Positions 7,409 through 15,029 of a stretch of DNA of 21,601 bases are shown here, in pieces. The stretch covers positions 1 to 21,601 of the forward strand of contig CAYLZO010000067.1 in NCBI GenBank assembly GCA_964387775.1, given 5' to 3'. Under the pieces are notes generated by a model, which was not told where the DNA came from, did no database searches, and saw only the letters and a program-made list of their open reading frames with translations. Position 1 is the stretch's first letter. The number at the start of each line of letters is the position of its first letter. This DNA is from CAYLZO01 sp964387775 (GTDB taxonomy: Bacteria > Chloroflexota > Anaerolineae > JAAYZQ01). The translations under genes were made by a program, and so were the position numbers.

Positions 7409-7783
7409 TCAATTCAGGGCCTGGTTCACCCGTTCGATTAGCGTATCAGGATCTATGGGCTTGGACAGCCACTCGTCCACAGGGATGTATTCGTCCGTGG
7501 GGAAGGCACCACTGCCCCTCACACCTGTGAGCGACGTCACCATGATGACGGGGATCTCTTTCAACTCTGGATCCTCAGCCATTTCACGGCTCACGTCCAG
7601 GCCATCGAGGATGTAGGACATCATAATGTCCAACAAAACAACGTCAGGGGTGTCCTGACGCATGGTCTTGAGTGCCTTGGCCCCGTTGGCGGCAGACACA
7701 ACTTCGTGCCCCGCCTTCTCCAGGACTTTGGAGGTCACTTTTACGAAATCCACGTCGTCATCGACCACAAGGACCTTAGCCAT
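7409..7783 (-). CDS. Single-domain response regulator (CheY-like receiver)
   Basis: 124 residues, a receiver domain only. VLVVDDD at 4-10 gives the acidic pocket, D52 in LLDIMM is the phospho-acceptor, T83 (MVTS) is the switch residue, and K108 lies in LSKPID. There is no output domain, so it works by protein contact or as a phosphate relay; the kinase partner is not obvious locally. The insertion GVRGSGAFPTDEY after beta-4 is typical of receivers with a YIPVDEWLSKPI ending. ATG at 7783 has AAGGAGG 9 nt upstream; an in-frame GTG one codon earlier is possible. A consensus promoter sits directly upstream. It leads the two-gene unit with the ACT protein. Confidence 0.9.
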   Translation of the reverse strand: MAKVLVVDDDVDFVKVTSKVLEKAGHEVVSAANGAKALKTMRQDTPDVVLLDIMMSYILDGLDVSREMAEDPELKEIPVIMVTSLTGVRGSGAFPTDEYIPVDEWLSKPIDPDTLIERVNQALN

Positions 7784-7826
7784 CACTTTCTCCTCCTTGT
7801 ATTGTTCTGGTTTTCACACGCTGGGG

Positions 7827-7855
7827 ATTATAACATAGAAAACAGGGCGTGTCAA
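7827..7855 (-). promoter_or_regulatory. Consensus sigma70 promoter for the response regulator/ACT operon
   Basis: On the - strand TTGACA (7855-7850), 17 bp, TATAAT (7832-7827): a perfect match to the vegetative consensus. It begins only 17 bp after the fdhE stop codon, so the regulator is uncoupled from the fdh operon. No terminator was found between them, so read-through is also possible. Confidence 0.85.
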
Positions 7856-7872
7856 TCTATTGGTTTCGACAG

Positions 7873-8715
7873 TCAGCCTTGGTAGCCTTTCTCCTGCGCC
7901 GCCAGGTCCATGCCCACGGTCACCAGGCGCTCGACCTGGGGATAAACCTCTCGTTGAAGCTCCCGTCGGTCCACGGTCTTGAGGTAGCGGTTGCAATCGG
8001 GGCACACGTAAAGGCGATAGACCCCCTCGCCGATGAGGTGATAGTTCTGCTTCTCCTTGGACTGGCAGAAGGGACAGCCCACCCGCCCATAGGCCCACAG
8101 GCTCGTGCACCGCGAGCAGAGCAACTGACGGGCGCCTCTCTTGGGCTCCAGTAGGGCCAGGTTCGGACGCCCACCACAAACGGGGCAATAGCCCCGCGTC
8201 CAGAGGTTCAAGTCCAGGCGGGGCAGGATCACCTCCGAGGCCCGTTGCAGATGGGGTGCCAGGGAGAACCCCACGGTCAGGGCCATCGGCTGGACCGACG
8301 TCGAAGCGCCGGTCCGCCCAGCCTTGCCGTCGGGCTGAGGCGAGGTCAGCGTATCCCACGTCTCAAAGATCTCGCGGGCCAGGGCCACCAAGTCTGCCGG
8401 CTGCCAGTCATCCCACTCGATCTGCCACGTTGGATTGTGCCGCTCCAACACCTCGGCTACGGCCCTGGCCAGCCCGGCAAAGGGCTCGGGCGCGATCCGG
8501 AGCTGATCAAAGGTCAGTTGGGGAATGCCGCCCTCCAGCCGCCAGCGCATCGCCATCTCGTCCCGCACCTCGGGCTCGGGAAGCTCGGCCTTGGCCACAA
8601 ATTGCACCTCGTACAACTCCTGGTAGAAGGCCAGCAGATCGGCCAGTTCCTCGTGCTGCTTCCGGGCAGAGGCAAGGGCTTCCAGCACTGCTCGGTCGTG
8701 TTCACTCATGGACAT
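7873..8715 (-). CDS. fdhE: Formate dehydrogenase accessory protein FdhE
   Basis: 280 residues, cytoplasmic. FdhE is needed for activity of respiratory formate dehydrogenases and is an iron-binding, rubredoxin-like maturation factor. The C-terminal half carries the four family CxxC pairs: C177/C180 (CPVCGG), C200/C203 (CSRC), C214/C217 (CPFC) and C238/C241 (CPDC). The N-terminal 150 residues are the helical part. Length is close to that of the family (about 300 residues). It is the last gene of the fdh operon, 82 bp after the cytochrome b gene. GGAG lies about 10 nt before the ATG. A damaged copy of the 3' end of a second fdhE lies at 14858-14938. Confidence 0.92.
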   Translation of the reverse strand: MSMSEHDRAVLEALASARKQHEELADLLAFYQELYEVQFVAKAELPEPEVRDEMAMRWRLEGGIPQLTFDQLRIAPEPFAGLARAVAEVLERHNPTWQIEWDDWQPADLVALAREIFETWDTLTSPQPDGKAGRTGASTSVQPMALTVGFSLAPHLQRASEVILPRLDLNLWTRGYCPVCGGRPNLALLEPKRGARQLLCSRCTSLWAYGRVGCPFCQSKEKQNYHLIGEGVYRLYVCPDCNRYLKTVDRRELQREVYPQVERLVTVGMDLAAQEKGYQG

Positions 8716-8797
8716 ATAACTCGATCTCCAACAAAGAAGAGGTCAGAGGGGACCGCTGGGTAGCGACCCCCTCGACCTCTCCGTCTCCGGCCAAAGG

Positions 8798-9517
8798 CTA
8801 GTGTCCGCCTTCAGCGTGTCGATTTTCCCACATCTCCTTGGCCCGCTTTTCGCCATAGTACCACATGGCGTGATGCTCGCGGGCGTACGATTCCGATACA
8901 ACCCCGTAGCGCATGCTCACCAGGCTCTGCCACATCATGGGGTGGACGACGGCCAGGTAAAAGTGGACCATGAAGAAGACGAAGGTGATGATGAACATCA
9001 CGTCGTGGATGACGACCATCAACTGGAAGAGGAAGGCGGGCATGATGCCTTTCAGGAACCACATCGCCAGGCCCGTGATGCCAAAGGTGATGGTGCCCAG
9101 GACCATGACCAGCGCCGTCAGCCGCTCGCCGGTGTTGAAGCGGGGCTGGGGCGGCATGTCGTGGTGGCGACCCAGTACGTAGTACGGGATCGCTGCCCTG
9201 GCCCAAAGGAGGTCGTACTTGCTAAAGCTCAGGAACTCTTTCAGGTTCATCAGCATCCGCCGGGGCTGGAGGATGGCATAGATGATGGGCACCCCGCCAA
9301 AGATGACCGCCGCGATGCGGTGGATCAGCCGGATGTGGATGCCCGATTGGCTCTGGGCTACCGGCTCCAGGAAGGGAGCAAAGAGCACGAACCCCGTCAG
9401 CGCCAGGGGGATAAAGGTCGCGGTGTGGACCCAGTGCAGGAATCGTTCCAGGGTGGTGTACTTGGGAATCCAGCGGATCTGGACAGCCGAATCTGTACCT
9501 TTCAACCTGACGCTCAT
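8798..9517 (-). CDS. Formate dehydrogenase cytochrome b (gamma) subunit
   Basis: 239 residues, an integral membrane protein of the FdnI/FdoI cytochrome b556 type. It would carry electrons from the Fe-S subunit to the quinone pool. Four hydrophobic spans are visible: about 28-50 (HTATFIPLALTGFVLFAPF), 65-83, 134-157 and 163-192. Histidines placed as likely heme ligands are H28 (FLHWVH), H66, H171 (VVIHDVMF) and H185 (MVHFYLAVVHP). Its ATG overlaps the stop of the Fe-S subunit gene (ATGA at 9514-9517), and GGAGGAGGT lies 3 nt upstream, so translation is probably coupled. Confidence 0.9.
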   Translation of the reverse strand: MSVRLKGTDSAVQIRWIPKYTTLERFLHWVHTATFIPLALTGFVLFAPFLEPVAQSQSGIHIRLIHRIAAVIFGGVPIIYAILQPRRMLMNLKEFLSFSKYDLLWARAAIPYYVLGRHHDMPPQPRFNTGERLTALVMVLGTITFGITGLAMWFLKGIMPAFLFQLMVVIHDVMFIITFVFFMVHFYLAVVHPMMWQSLVSMRYGVVSESYAREHHAMWYYGEKRAKEMWENRHAEGGH

Positions 9518-10380
9518 TCTACCTCCTCCATATGCACGTTACGCCGCGCGGCAAAGAACGCCGCCAGGGCGCCGACGACGGTGGCGCCAAAGGCGATCTG
9601 TCCCACCGGCTGTAGGATTTTCTGCCAGACGGTGGACATGGCCGGGTACTGGGGATCGGCCGGTAGGCCGTACTCCTCCGGCGGTGCCTTGAGGACGTAG
9701 ATGCGCCCCAGGCCACCGAGCTGGGTCTTGCCATAGACGTTGGCCTTGGGGAAGCCGCGCTCGGTCTTGAGCACCTCGACGCGGGCCTCGGCCTTGGCCA
9801 CCATCTGATCGCGGTCCCCCCAGTCCAGGGCGCCGGCCGGGCAGGTCTTGACGCAGGCCGGTATCAGGCCGTTCATCGTCCGGTCCTGGCAAAAGGTGCA
9901 CTTGGCGCTCTTGGCCTCGCCGCTCAGACCGGCCAGGGCCGCCGTGCTCTGCTCCTCGCCGTCCAGGCCGTGCAGGTCGTGCGCGCCGGCCAGGGGGCCG
10001 GGCACGTTGAGGTGTGGCACCCCAAAGGGGCAGAACTGCGAGCAGTAGCCGCAGCCGTTGCACAGGTCCCGCTCGAAGGTGATGATCCCGTGCTCGCCGT
10101 ACTTGAGCGCGCCCGTGGGGCAGACGTCCACGCAGGCCGCCTCGGTGCAGTGCATGCAGCCTTCCTTGAGAAAGAGCCACTGGAAGCGATCGGGATCGTC
10201 GTACTCGTTGAACACGATGCGCGTCCAGGTATAGTGATCCAGCGATTTGGGGTTCTCATAGCTGCCCGTGTTTTCGGTCACATAGGCCGGCAGGTCGTTC
10301 CACTGCTTGCAGGCGACCTGGCAGCCCCGGCAGGCCATGCATTTCGACGTGTCGATGTACATTGCCAGTCTGTTAGCCAT
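9514..10380 (-). CDS. Formate dehydrogenase iron-sulfur (beta) subunit
   Basis: 288 residues. It passes electrons from the molybdenum subunit to cytochrome b. It has four [4Fe-4S] motifs: C14/17/20/24, C75/78/83/87, C107/110/113/117, and C161/164/176/180. A C-terminal membrane helix (about 255-277, GQIAFGATVVGALAAFFAA) anchors it, as in FdnH. Between the third and fourth cluster motifs there is a segment of about 43 residues (118-160, including LNVPGPLAGAHDLHGLDGEE), longer than the short linker in the E. coli protein. There is no signal peptide, in keeping with export alongside the Tat-targeted catalytic subunit. It starts 10 bp after the fdhA stop and overlaps the next gene by 4 bp. Confidence 0.93.
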   Translation of the reverse strand: MANRLAMYIDTSKCMACRGCQVACKQWNDLPAYVTENTGSYENPKSLDHYTWTRIVFNEYDDPDRFQWLFLKEGCMHCTEAACVDVCPTGALKYGEHGIITFERDLCNGCGYCSQFCPFGVPHLNVPGPLAGAHDLHGLDGEEQSTAALAGLSGEAKSAKCTFCQDRTMNGLIPACVKTCPAGALDWGDRDQMVAKAEARVEVLKTERGFPKANVYGKTQLGGLGRIYVLKAPPEEYGLPADPQYPAMSTVWQKILQPVGQIAFGATVVGALAAFFAARRNVHMEEVE

Positions 10381-10390
10381 GATGCACCCC

Positions 10391-13300
10391 CTACGCTTTC
10401 TCGACGTTCACGAGGAACGCCTTGTATTCAGGAATCGTCGTGTTGGCGTCGCCCACGTGGGGCGTCAGGTCGTTGGCCGTGTCGCCCTGGGCCAGCGAGG
10501 GCGCCTCGGCGCCGCCGCCCCAGCCAAAGTGCCACGGCATACCCACCTGGTGGACCGTCTTGCCGTTCACCTGGAAGGGCTTGAAGCGCTTGGTCACGAT
10601 GGCCACCGCGTGGATGGTGCCGCGTGCCGAGCTGACCTTGACCTGGTCGCCGGCCTCGATCCCCTTCTCGTCGGCCAGCTCCTCGCTCAGCTCGACGAAC
10701 ATGTCGGGATGGGTCTCGGCCAGCCAGGGCAGCCAGCGCGACATACCGCCCGCCTGCCAGTGCTCGCAGACCCGGTAGGTCGTAGCCACGATGGGGAACT
10801 GGGCCGGATCGGCATAGTTGTCACCCACGTCGCCGCCCTCGTTGGTCCGCCAGATCTTGATGGCCGGGTTGTGTGTCTGGTCCGGGTAGAGCAGGTTGTC
10901 GGTCGGCGTCTCGACCGGCTCATAGTGGGTCGGGAACGGCCCCTCGTTGAGGGCGCCAAAGACCCAGCCCTTGCCGTCGGTCTTCATGATAAAGGGGTCG
11001 TTGAAGCCGGCCTGGTCGGGTCCCTTGGTGCCGGCAAAGTCGGGCACGTCGTAGCCCGTCCACTTGCCCTGGGCGCCGTCCCACCAGATCAGGTCCTTGC
11101 CGCCGGGCCAGGGGTTGCCTTCCGAGTCGGCCGAGCAGCGGTTGTAGATGATGCGCCGGTTCACGGGCCAGGAGTAGGCCCAGTAGGGATAGATGCCCAG
11201 GCCGCCGGGGTCCCTCTGGCCGCGCCGCTTGCTGGCGGGCAGGATGTTGCCCTCGCCGTCGGGCAGCGGATAGAAGTAGCCCACGTAGAGCCAGTTGCCG
11301 CAGGCCGTCTTGCCGTCGGCCGTCAGCCAGCCAAAGGTCTTGAGCAGGTCGCCGGCCTTGACGACGACGTTGCCGTCGGCGTCGAGCACGTCCTCCACGG
11401 CGTAGCCGTTGATCTCCCTCGCCACCTTGGTGATGTCGATCAGCTCGCCCACCACCGGATGGCGCGGCCCCCCGCCATAGTCCCAGGTCAGGTGCGTGAT
11501 CGGGTCGGCAAAGGGGCCGGGCTCGGCGGCGTACAGCTCTTTCAGCTTGAGGGCGACGCGGGTCAGGATGTCGTGGTCGGGCAGGGCCTCGCCGGGGGCT
11601 TCGGCCACCTGGGGCCGCCACTGGATCAGGCGCCCGCTGGTGACGATGCTGCCCTCTTTTTCCATGGCGTCGGCCGCCGGCAGGACAAAGACCTCGGTGT
11701 CGATGTCGGCCGGGTTCTTGCCCGGCTCCTGCCAGAAGGCCACCGTCTCGGTCTGGAAGATCTCCTGGATTACCATCCAGTCGAGCTTTTCCAGGGCCTC
11801 CCGCTCAAAGCGGGCGTTGGGGCCGCCCACGGCCGGGTTCTGGCCCAGGATCCAGCAGCCCTTGATGGTGCCGGCGTGCATGGCCTCAAAGAGCGGAATC
11901 CAGTAGTGGTCGGCCGGGCTCTCCACCTTGCCCAGATAGTCGTAGGCAAAGTCGTTGGCCTCGGTGGCGTGGTCGCCCCACCAGGCCTTGAGCAGGCTGA
12001 CCAGGAACTTGGGCTTGTTGGCCCAGTAGCTGGTCGCCGGCGTCTCTTTTTCGAGATAAGCCGCCAGGTTGGGGTGGTCGCCGGCGCGGGGCGTGGCCAT
12101 GTAGGCCGGGATGATGTGGGCCAGGAGGGCCATGTCGGTCGAGCCCTGGACGTTGCTCTCGCCCCGCAGGGCGTTCACGCCGCCGCCGGGGCGGCCGGTG
12201 TTGCCCAGCAGGAGCTGGATCATGGCCATGCAGCGCACGTTCTGCGAACCGACCGTGTGCTGCGTCTGGCCCATGGCGTACATGATGTTGCCCGTCTTGT
12301 CGGGCTGGCCCGTGGTGGCGTACAGGGCATAGACTTCTTCCAGCTTGTCCACCGGGCAGCCCGTGACCTTGGACACGGTGTCCAGGTCGTAGCGGTTGTA
12401 CTGCTTTTTCAGAAGCTGGAACACGCAGTTGGGGTCCTGGAGGGTCTCGTCGCGGAGGATGTTGCCCTCGGCGTCAGTCTGATAGCTCCAGGTCGCGCGG
12501 TTGTACTTGCCAAAGCCGTCGCCGTCCTCGTCCTCGAACCCGGAGAACAGTCCATCCAGGTCTTCTGGCCCCTGAAAGTCGGGGTTGATGAGGGTCGCGG
12601 CGTTGGTAAAGTGGACGACGTATTCCTCGTGGTACAGCTCGTTGTCGAGGATGTACTTCATCAGGCCGCCGTAGAAGGCGATGTCGGTGCCGCTGCGGAT
12701 GGGGGCGTACAGGTCGGCGGTGGCGGCGCTGCGCGTAAAGCGCGGGTCGACGACGATGAGCTGCGCACCGCGCTCGTCGCGGGCCTTGTTGACCCACGTC
12801 ATCGAGGCCGGGTGGTTCTCCGCCGCGTTCGAGCCGTTGATCATGATCACGTCGGCGTTTTTGAGGTCCACCCAGTGGTTCGTCATGGCACCCCGCCCAA
12901 ACGTTGTGGCCAGACCGGCCACGGTGGCAGAGTGTCATATGCGCGCCTGGTGCTCGATGTACACCAGGCCCAGGGCGCGGGCCAGCTTGACGGCGAGGTA
13001 GCACTCCTCGTCGTTGTTGGCCGCGCCACCCAGGAAGGCGATTCCCGGGGTGCGATTGACGGTTACGCCGTCTTGGTTTGTCGATTCAAAGGTCTCGTCG
13101 CGGGTGTCCTTGATCCGCTGGGCGACCTGTTCGACGATCCAGTCCCACTCGACTTCTTCGAACTTGTCGCTGCCCGGCGCCCGGTAGAGGGGTTTCTTCA
13201 GGCGCCGCTCGCTCGTGGACAGAGACCGCACCGAGATCGACTTGGGGTCCAGGGCGCCCCGGTTGTTAATGTTGTCCGGGTCGCCCTCGGAGTTGATGAT

Positions 13301-13501
13301 GTGTCCGTCGGGTCCGGTGGCGATCAGTAGACCACAACCACAGGAGCAATAGGGGCAGATCGTCGCTGCCTCACCGATTGCCTTGTGGAGCGGAAAGGTC
13401 GCTGCCGCCGCCGCGGCACTGGCCGCAAAGCTGGCCGGCAGAAAAAGACCGCCTACCGAAGCCCCGGATAGTTTCATGAAATCTCTTCGCGATAGCTCCA
13501 T
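10391..13501 (-). CDS. fdhA: Formate dehydrogenase catalytic (alpha) subunit, selenoprotein, Tat-exported
   Basis: 1036 residues when the in-frame TGA at 12937-12935 is read as selenocysteine (residue 189). It oxidises formate to CO2 using a molybdenum or tungsten bis-pterin cofactor. Residues 1-35 are a twin-arginine signal (LSRRDFMKLSG, then an alanine-rich stretch), placing the enzyme outside the membrane. The N-terminal [4Fe-4S] motif is CPYCSCGCG (C49, C52, C56). The active-site segment EHQARI-U-HSATVAGLATTFGRGAM matches FdnG-type enzymes. Later parts show NHWVDLKNADVIM, GGVNALRGESNVQG and a C-terminal pterin-binding domain. The length matches the 1015-residue E. coli FdnG. Start choice: ATG 13501 lies 13 nt after GAGGAGG; GTG 13513 is open but only 1 nt from it. 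First gene of the operon fdhA-B-C-E. Confidence 0.95.
12906..12922 (-). promoter_or_regulatory. Bacterial SECIS hairpin
   Basis: On the - strand GTGGCC (12922-12917), loop GGTCT, GGCCAC (12911-12906). The stem starts 12 nt after the TGA, close to the 11-nt spacing of the E. coli fdhF element. The loop GGUCU is the same sequence that SelB recognises in E. coli. The hairpin lies inside the coding frame, as is normal for bacterial SECIS elements. Confidence 0.85.
12935..12937 (-). other. Selenocysteine codon (TGA) of fdhA
   Basis: The TGA splits two frames that are in phase: 188 codons before it and 847 sense codons after. It sits exactly where FdnG-type formate dehydrogenases carry the active-site Sec (QAR[VI]-U-H), and both flanks are conserved in sequence. 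Decoding needs selA, selB, selC and selD, which are not in this window. Confidence 0.93.
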
Positions 13502-13589
13502 AGCGTTTTTCACACCTCCTCGTGTTTTCGAGCTGTGCGACTACGAAATTGGGATCGATCACCCCCTTTCCTTCTCCTCCAGACAAAAC

Positions 13590-13636
13590 AAAAAAGGAGA
13601 CAGATAGACGAGCAGATGCCCGGCTATCCGATCTCC
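13590..13636 (-). terminator. Leader terminator upstream of fdhA
   Basis: On the - strand GGAGA (13636-13632), TCG bulge, GATAG (13628-13624), a 16-nt loop region able to extend the stem (GGGC with GCTC), CTATC (13607-13603), TG bulge, TCTCC (13600-13596), then six T (13595-13590). It lies inside the 5' leader, about 90 nt before the fdhA start, so it should act as a conditional (attenuator) terminator. Its 5' arm overlaps the end of the riboswitch-like motif. Confidence 0.75.
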
Positions 13637-13742
13637 TTTCCAATGTGGGAGGCCCGGCCGTTTCCAACTGGACCCTTTCGGCTTGACGCCCTGGAGCTTC
13701 CCCCTTTTACGGATGGGCTCGGTAGGCAATCAGGCTCGGAGA
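13632..13742 (-). promoter_or_regulatory. Moco/Tuco riboswitch-like aptamer in the fdhA leader
   Basis: The - strand leader contains CTCCGAGCC, then CTCCAGGGCG, GCCTCCC (13653-13647), a 5-nt spacer and TGGAAAGG (13642-13635), in that order. The E. coli moaA Moco RNA motif has the same series (CACCAGGGCG, CGCCTCCC, a 6-nt spacer, TGGAAAGG). The position in front of a molybdenum/tungsten enzyme operon fits the known distribution of this RNA family. The final GGAAAGGAGA overlaps the 5' arm of the terminator at 13632-13636. Aptamer folding would therefore hide that arm and let transcription proceed; the direction of control is inferred. Recognition is from memory of the motif, not a model search. 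Confidence 0.68.
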
Positions 13743-13750
13743 CCAAGAAC

Positions 13751-13772
13751 ACAGGAGCTTCGAAGCTCCTGT
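13751..13772. promoter_or_regulatory. Perfect 22-bp palindrome at the predicted fdh transcription start
   Basis: ACAGGAGCTTC is followed directly by its reverse complement. It begins 4 bp downstream of the -10 box of the fdh promoter, so it covers about +1 to +20. This is an operator-like position. Alternatively it forms a hairpin at the 5' end of the mRNA. No known regulator consensus was recognised. Confidence 0.6.
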
Positions 13773-13776
13773 TCGC

Positions 13777-13805
13777 ATTATAACATATCTCTGTCTACTT
13801 GTGAA
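13777..13805 (-). promoter_or_regulatory. Sigma70 promoter of the fdh operon
   Basis: On the - strand TTCACA (13805-13800), 17 bp, TATAAT (13782-13777). The -10 is perfect and the -35 has one mismatch. The predicted start near 13770 gives a leader of about 270 nt that contains the palindrome, the riboswitch-like RNA and the terminator. Confidence 0.8.
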
Positions 13806-13871
13806 TAGGGTAACAACCCCATTTTCACACCTTGGGGAGGCGCTGACTTTGTGAAAAAAAACACTAAACAG

Positions 13872-14522
13872 CTACAACTCAATTAACTGCCGGCGGAGCG
13901 CGTACTTGACCACTTCCGTCCGGTCGTGCAGATCGAGCTTGGACATCAAGTTGGTCCGGTGGCCGTCCACAGTTTTGGGGCTGATGTGGAGCAGTTCGGC
14001 GATCTGCTGGTTGGTATAACCCTCGGCTACCAGGATGAGGACCTCGCGCTCTCGATCAGTGAGGAATTCGTAACTGTCAACTCGCTGGGCGCACTCGCAA
14101 CGCAGATAGGCGTCCAGGAGCACACGCGCCGCCAGGGGATGCAGGGCGACGCCCCACTGCTGCACGGCCCGGATGCTCTCGGCCAGGTCTGCGCCCGCGT
14201 CCCGCTTGAGCAGGTAACCCGCTGCACCGGCCCACAGCGCATCCAACACGTACGGAGTATCCTCGTGCTGGCTGAGAATCAAGATCCGTGTCTCGGGTGC
14301 CACCTTTTGGATGCGGCGCGTGGCTTCTACACCGTTGAGGTGGGGCATGGCGATGTCCAAGACAACTACGTCAGGCTTCAGTTCCCCCGCCAGGCGCACC
14401 GTCTCCGGGCCATCGGCCGCCAGGCCGACGACTTTGATGCCATCGTCGTTGGCCAGTAGCGCCGTGAGCCCGTCGCGGACGACGGCGTGATCATCTGCCA
14501 AAAGCACTCGGATCTTGGTCAT
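13872..14522 (-). CDS. NarL/FixJ-family response regulator
   Basis: 216 residues. The receiver domain spans 1-120, with LLADDH at 7-12, phospho-acceptor D56 (VVLDIAMPHLNG), S84 and K106 (YLLKRDAG). The LuxR-type helix-turn-helix spans about 153-216 (LTDREREVLILVAEGYTNQQ, then ISPKTVDGHRTNLMSKL). It binds DNA when phosphorylated. The frame is open to an ATG at 14564, but that codon lies within the predicted -10 region, and the receiver fold begins at MTKIRVLL, so ATG 14522 is taken. It lies just upstream of the fdh promoter in the same direction and is a natural candidate regulator of it. No cognate kinase is adjacent. Confidence 0.9.
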   Translation of the reverse strand: MTKIRVLLADDHAVVRDGLTALLANDDGIKVVGLAADGPETVRLAGELKPDVVVLDIAMPHLNGVEATRRIQKVAPETRILILSQHEDTPYVLDALWAGAAGYLLKRDAGADLAESIRAVQQWGVALHPLAARVLLDAYLRCECAQRVDSYEFLTDREREVLILVAEGYTNQQIAELLHISPKTVDGHRTNLMSKLDLHDRTEVVKYALRRQLIEL

Positions 14523-14562
14523 TGCACCCCATTGCGCAAGCGATTGTTCATGAGATGCATGC

Positions 14563-14592
14563 ATTCTACCATAGCCAAAAACGCTTTGTCAA
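14563..14592 (-). promoter_or_regulatory. Promoter of the NarL-type regulator
   Basis: On the - strand TTGACA (14592-14587), 18 bp, TAGAAT (14568-14563), preceded by TGG as an extended -10. The start near 14556 puts the upstream ATG at 14564 outside the transcript and supports translation from 14522. Confidence 0.7.
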
Positions 14593-14857
14593 AACTGGCT
14601 CTGTTCTCAGCCCAGGTTGGCTGACAAAACTCCATTCGGCTTTTTGGCGCCGGGGACAGGACAAAGATTCTCCGTCCCGGCATCCCGGGGAAAGCAGATT
14701 TCCGCTGATTCTATGCGCGTGCTCACCTGCGTTTATCTGCGAAATCTGCGTCCGGGGAGAGTTGTCAGCCAATCAGGCTCTCAGCCGGTACACGGAACAG
14801 GTCCGCCTCGCAACGAGTCGAGAGGCGGACCCTACGGAAAACCCCACTCCACCACAG
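14593..14857. other. Gene-free stretch with degenerate repeats
   Basis: There is no credible gene here. A TTTGTCA...TGACAAA inverted repeat spans about 14585-14628 and includes the -35 of the regulator promoter. Near 14731-14755 TCTGCG-type words recur (CTGCGTTTATCTGCGAAATC), as in dispersed intergenic repeats of many bacteria. The rest shows no feature I can support. Confidence 0.4.
14800..14831. repeat. Inverted repeat, 10-bp arms
   Basis: GGTCCGCCTC (14800-14809) and GAGGCGGACC (14822-14831) are perfect inverted arms around a 12-nt loop. There is no T-tract on the + strand. It lies next to the fdhE relic and may mark a small palindromic repeat. Confidence 0.55.
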
Positions 14858-14938
14858 TCAGCTACCAAGTCCCTCCCGTTGGACCACCAGATCCAAGCCA
14901 ACGGTCAGCAGGTGCTCGACGAGGGGATATACCTCTAG
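14858..14938 (-). pseudogene. Relic of the 3' end of a second fdhE
   Basis: The - strand frame ends EVYPLVEHLLTVGLDLVVQ, then REGLGS and stop. The intact FdhE ends EVYPQVERLVTVGMDLAAQ, then EKGYQG and stop. The DNA aligns without gaps to about 7877-7954 (for example CGGTCAGCAGGTGCTCGAC against CGGTCACCAGGCGCTCGAC), with about 80% identity in the best 44 bp. Upstream of the fragment similarity fades and an in-frame stop occurs at 14950-14948. About 26 codons survive, with no Cys pairs, so it is non-functional. Confidence 0.78.
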
Positions 14939-15029
14939 CGACCCTGCTCACTGATCCCCATGCCTCTGTAATCCAAAAGGCGAGAGACTCCGGCGGCGGG
15001 GGTCGAACGCACCGGGTGATGCGCTGCAG

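Noticed and set aside
12923..12937. Apparent frame break splitting fdhA into two genes
   Set aside because: The stop is TGA, the frames before and after are in phase, and both flanks match the Sec site of FdnG-type enzymes. A SECIS hairpin follows, so it is one selenoprotein gene.
10307..13330. Open frame of 1007 codons on the + strand opposite fdhA
   Set aside because: It is the GC-driven antisense shadow of fdhA. The peptide is rich in V, G, H, D and Q without domains, and no ribosome binding site or promoter fits.
14593..14940. Possible small + strand genes with 138-codon frames
   Set aside because: The peptides have no recognisable features and no ribosome binding site, and they overlap the repeats and the fdhE relic.
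14980..15015. tRNA-like 3' end on the - strand (GTGCGTTCGACCCCCGC)
   Set aside because: The T-arm-like part has a mismatch, and no anticodon arm, D-arm or matching acceptor strand could be found. It is too weak to call a tRNA or an attachment site.
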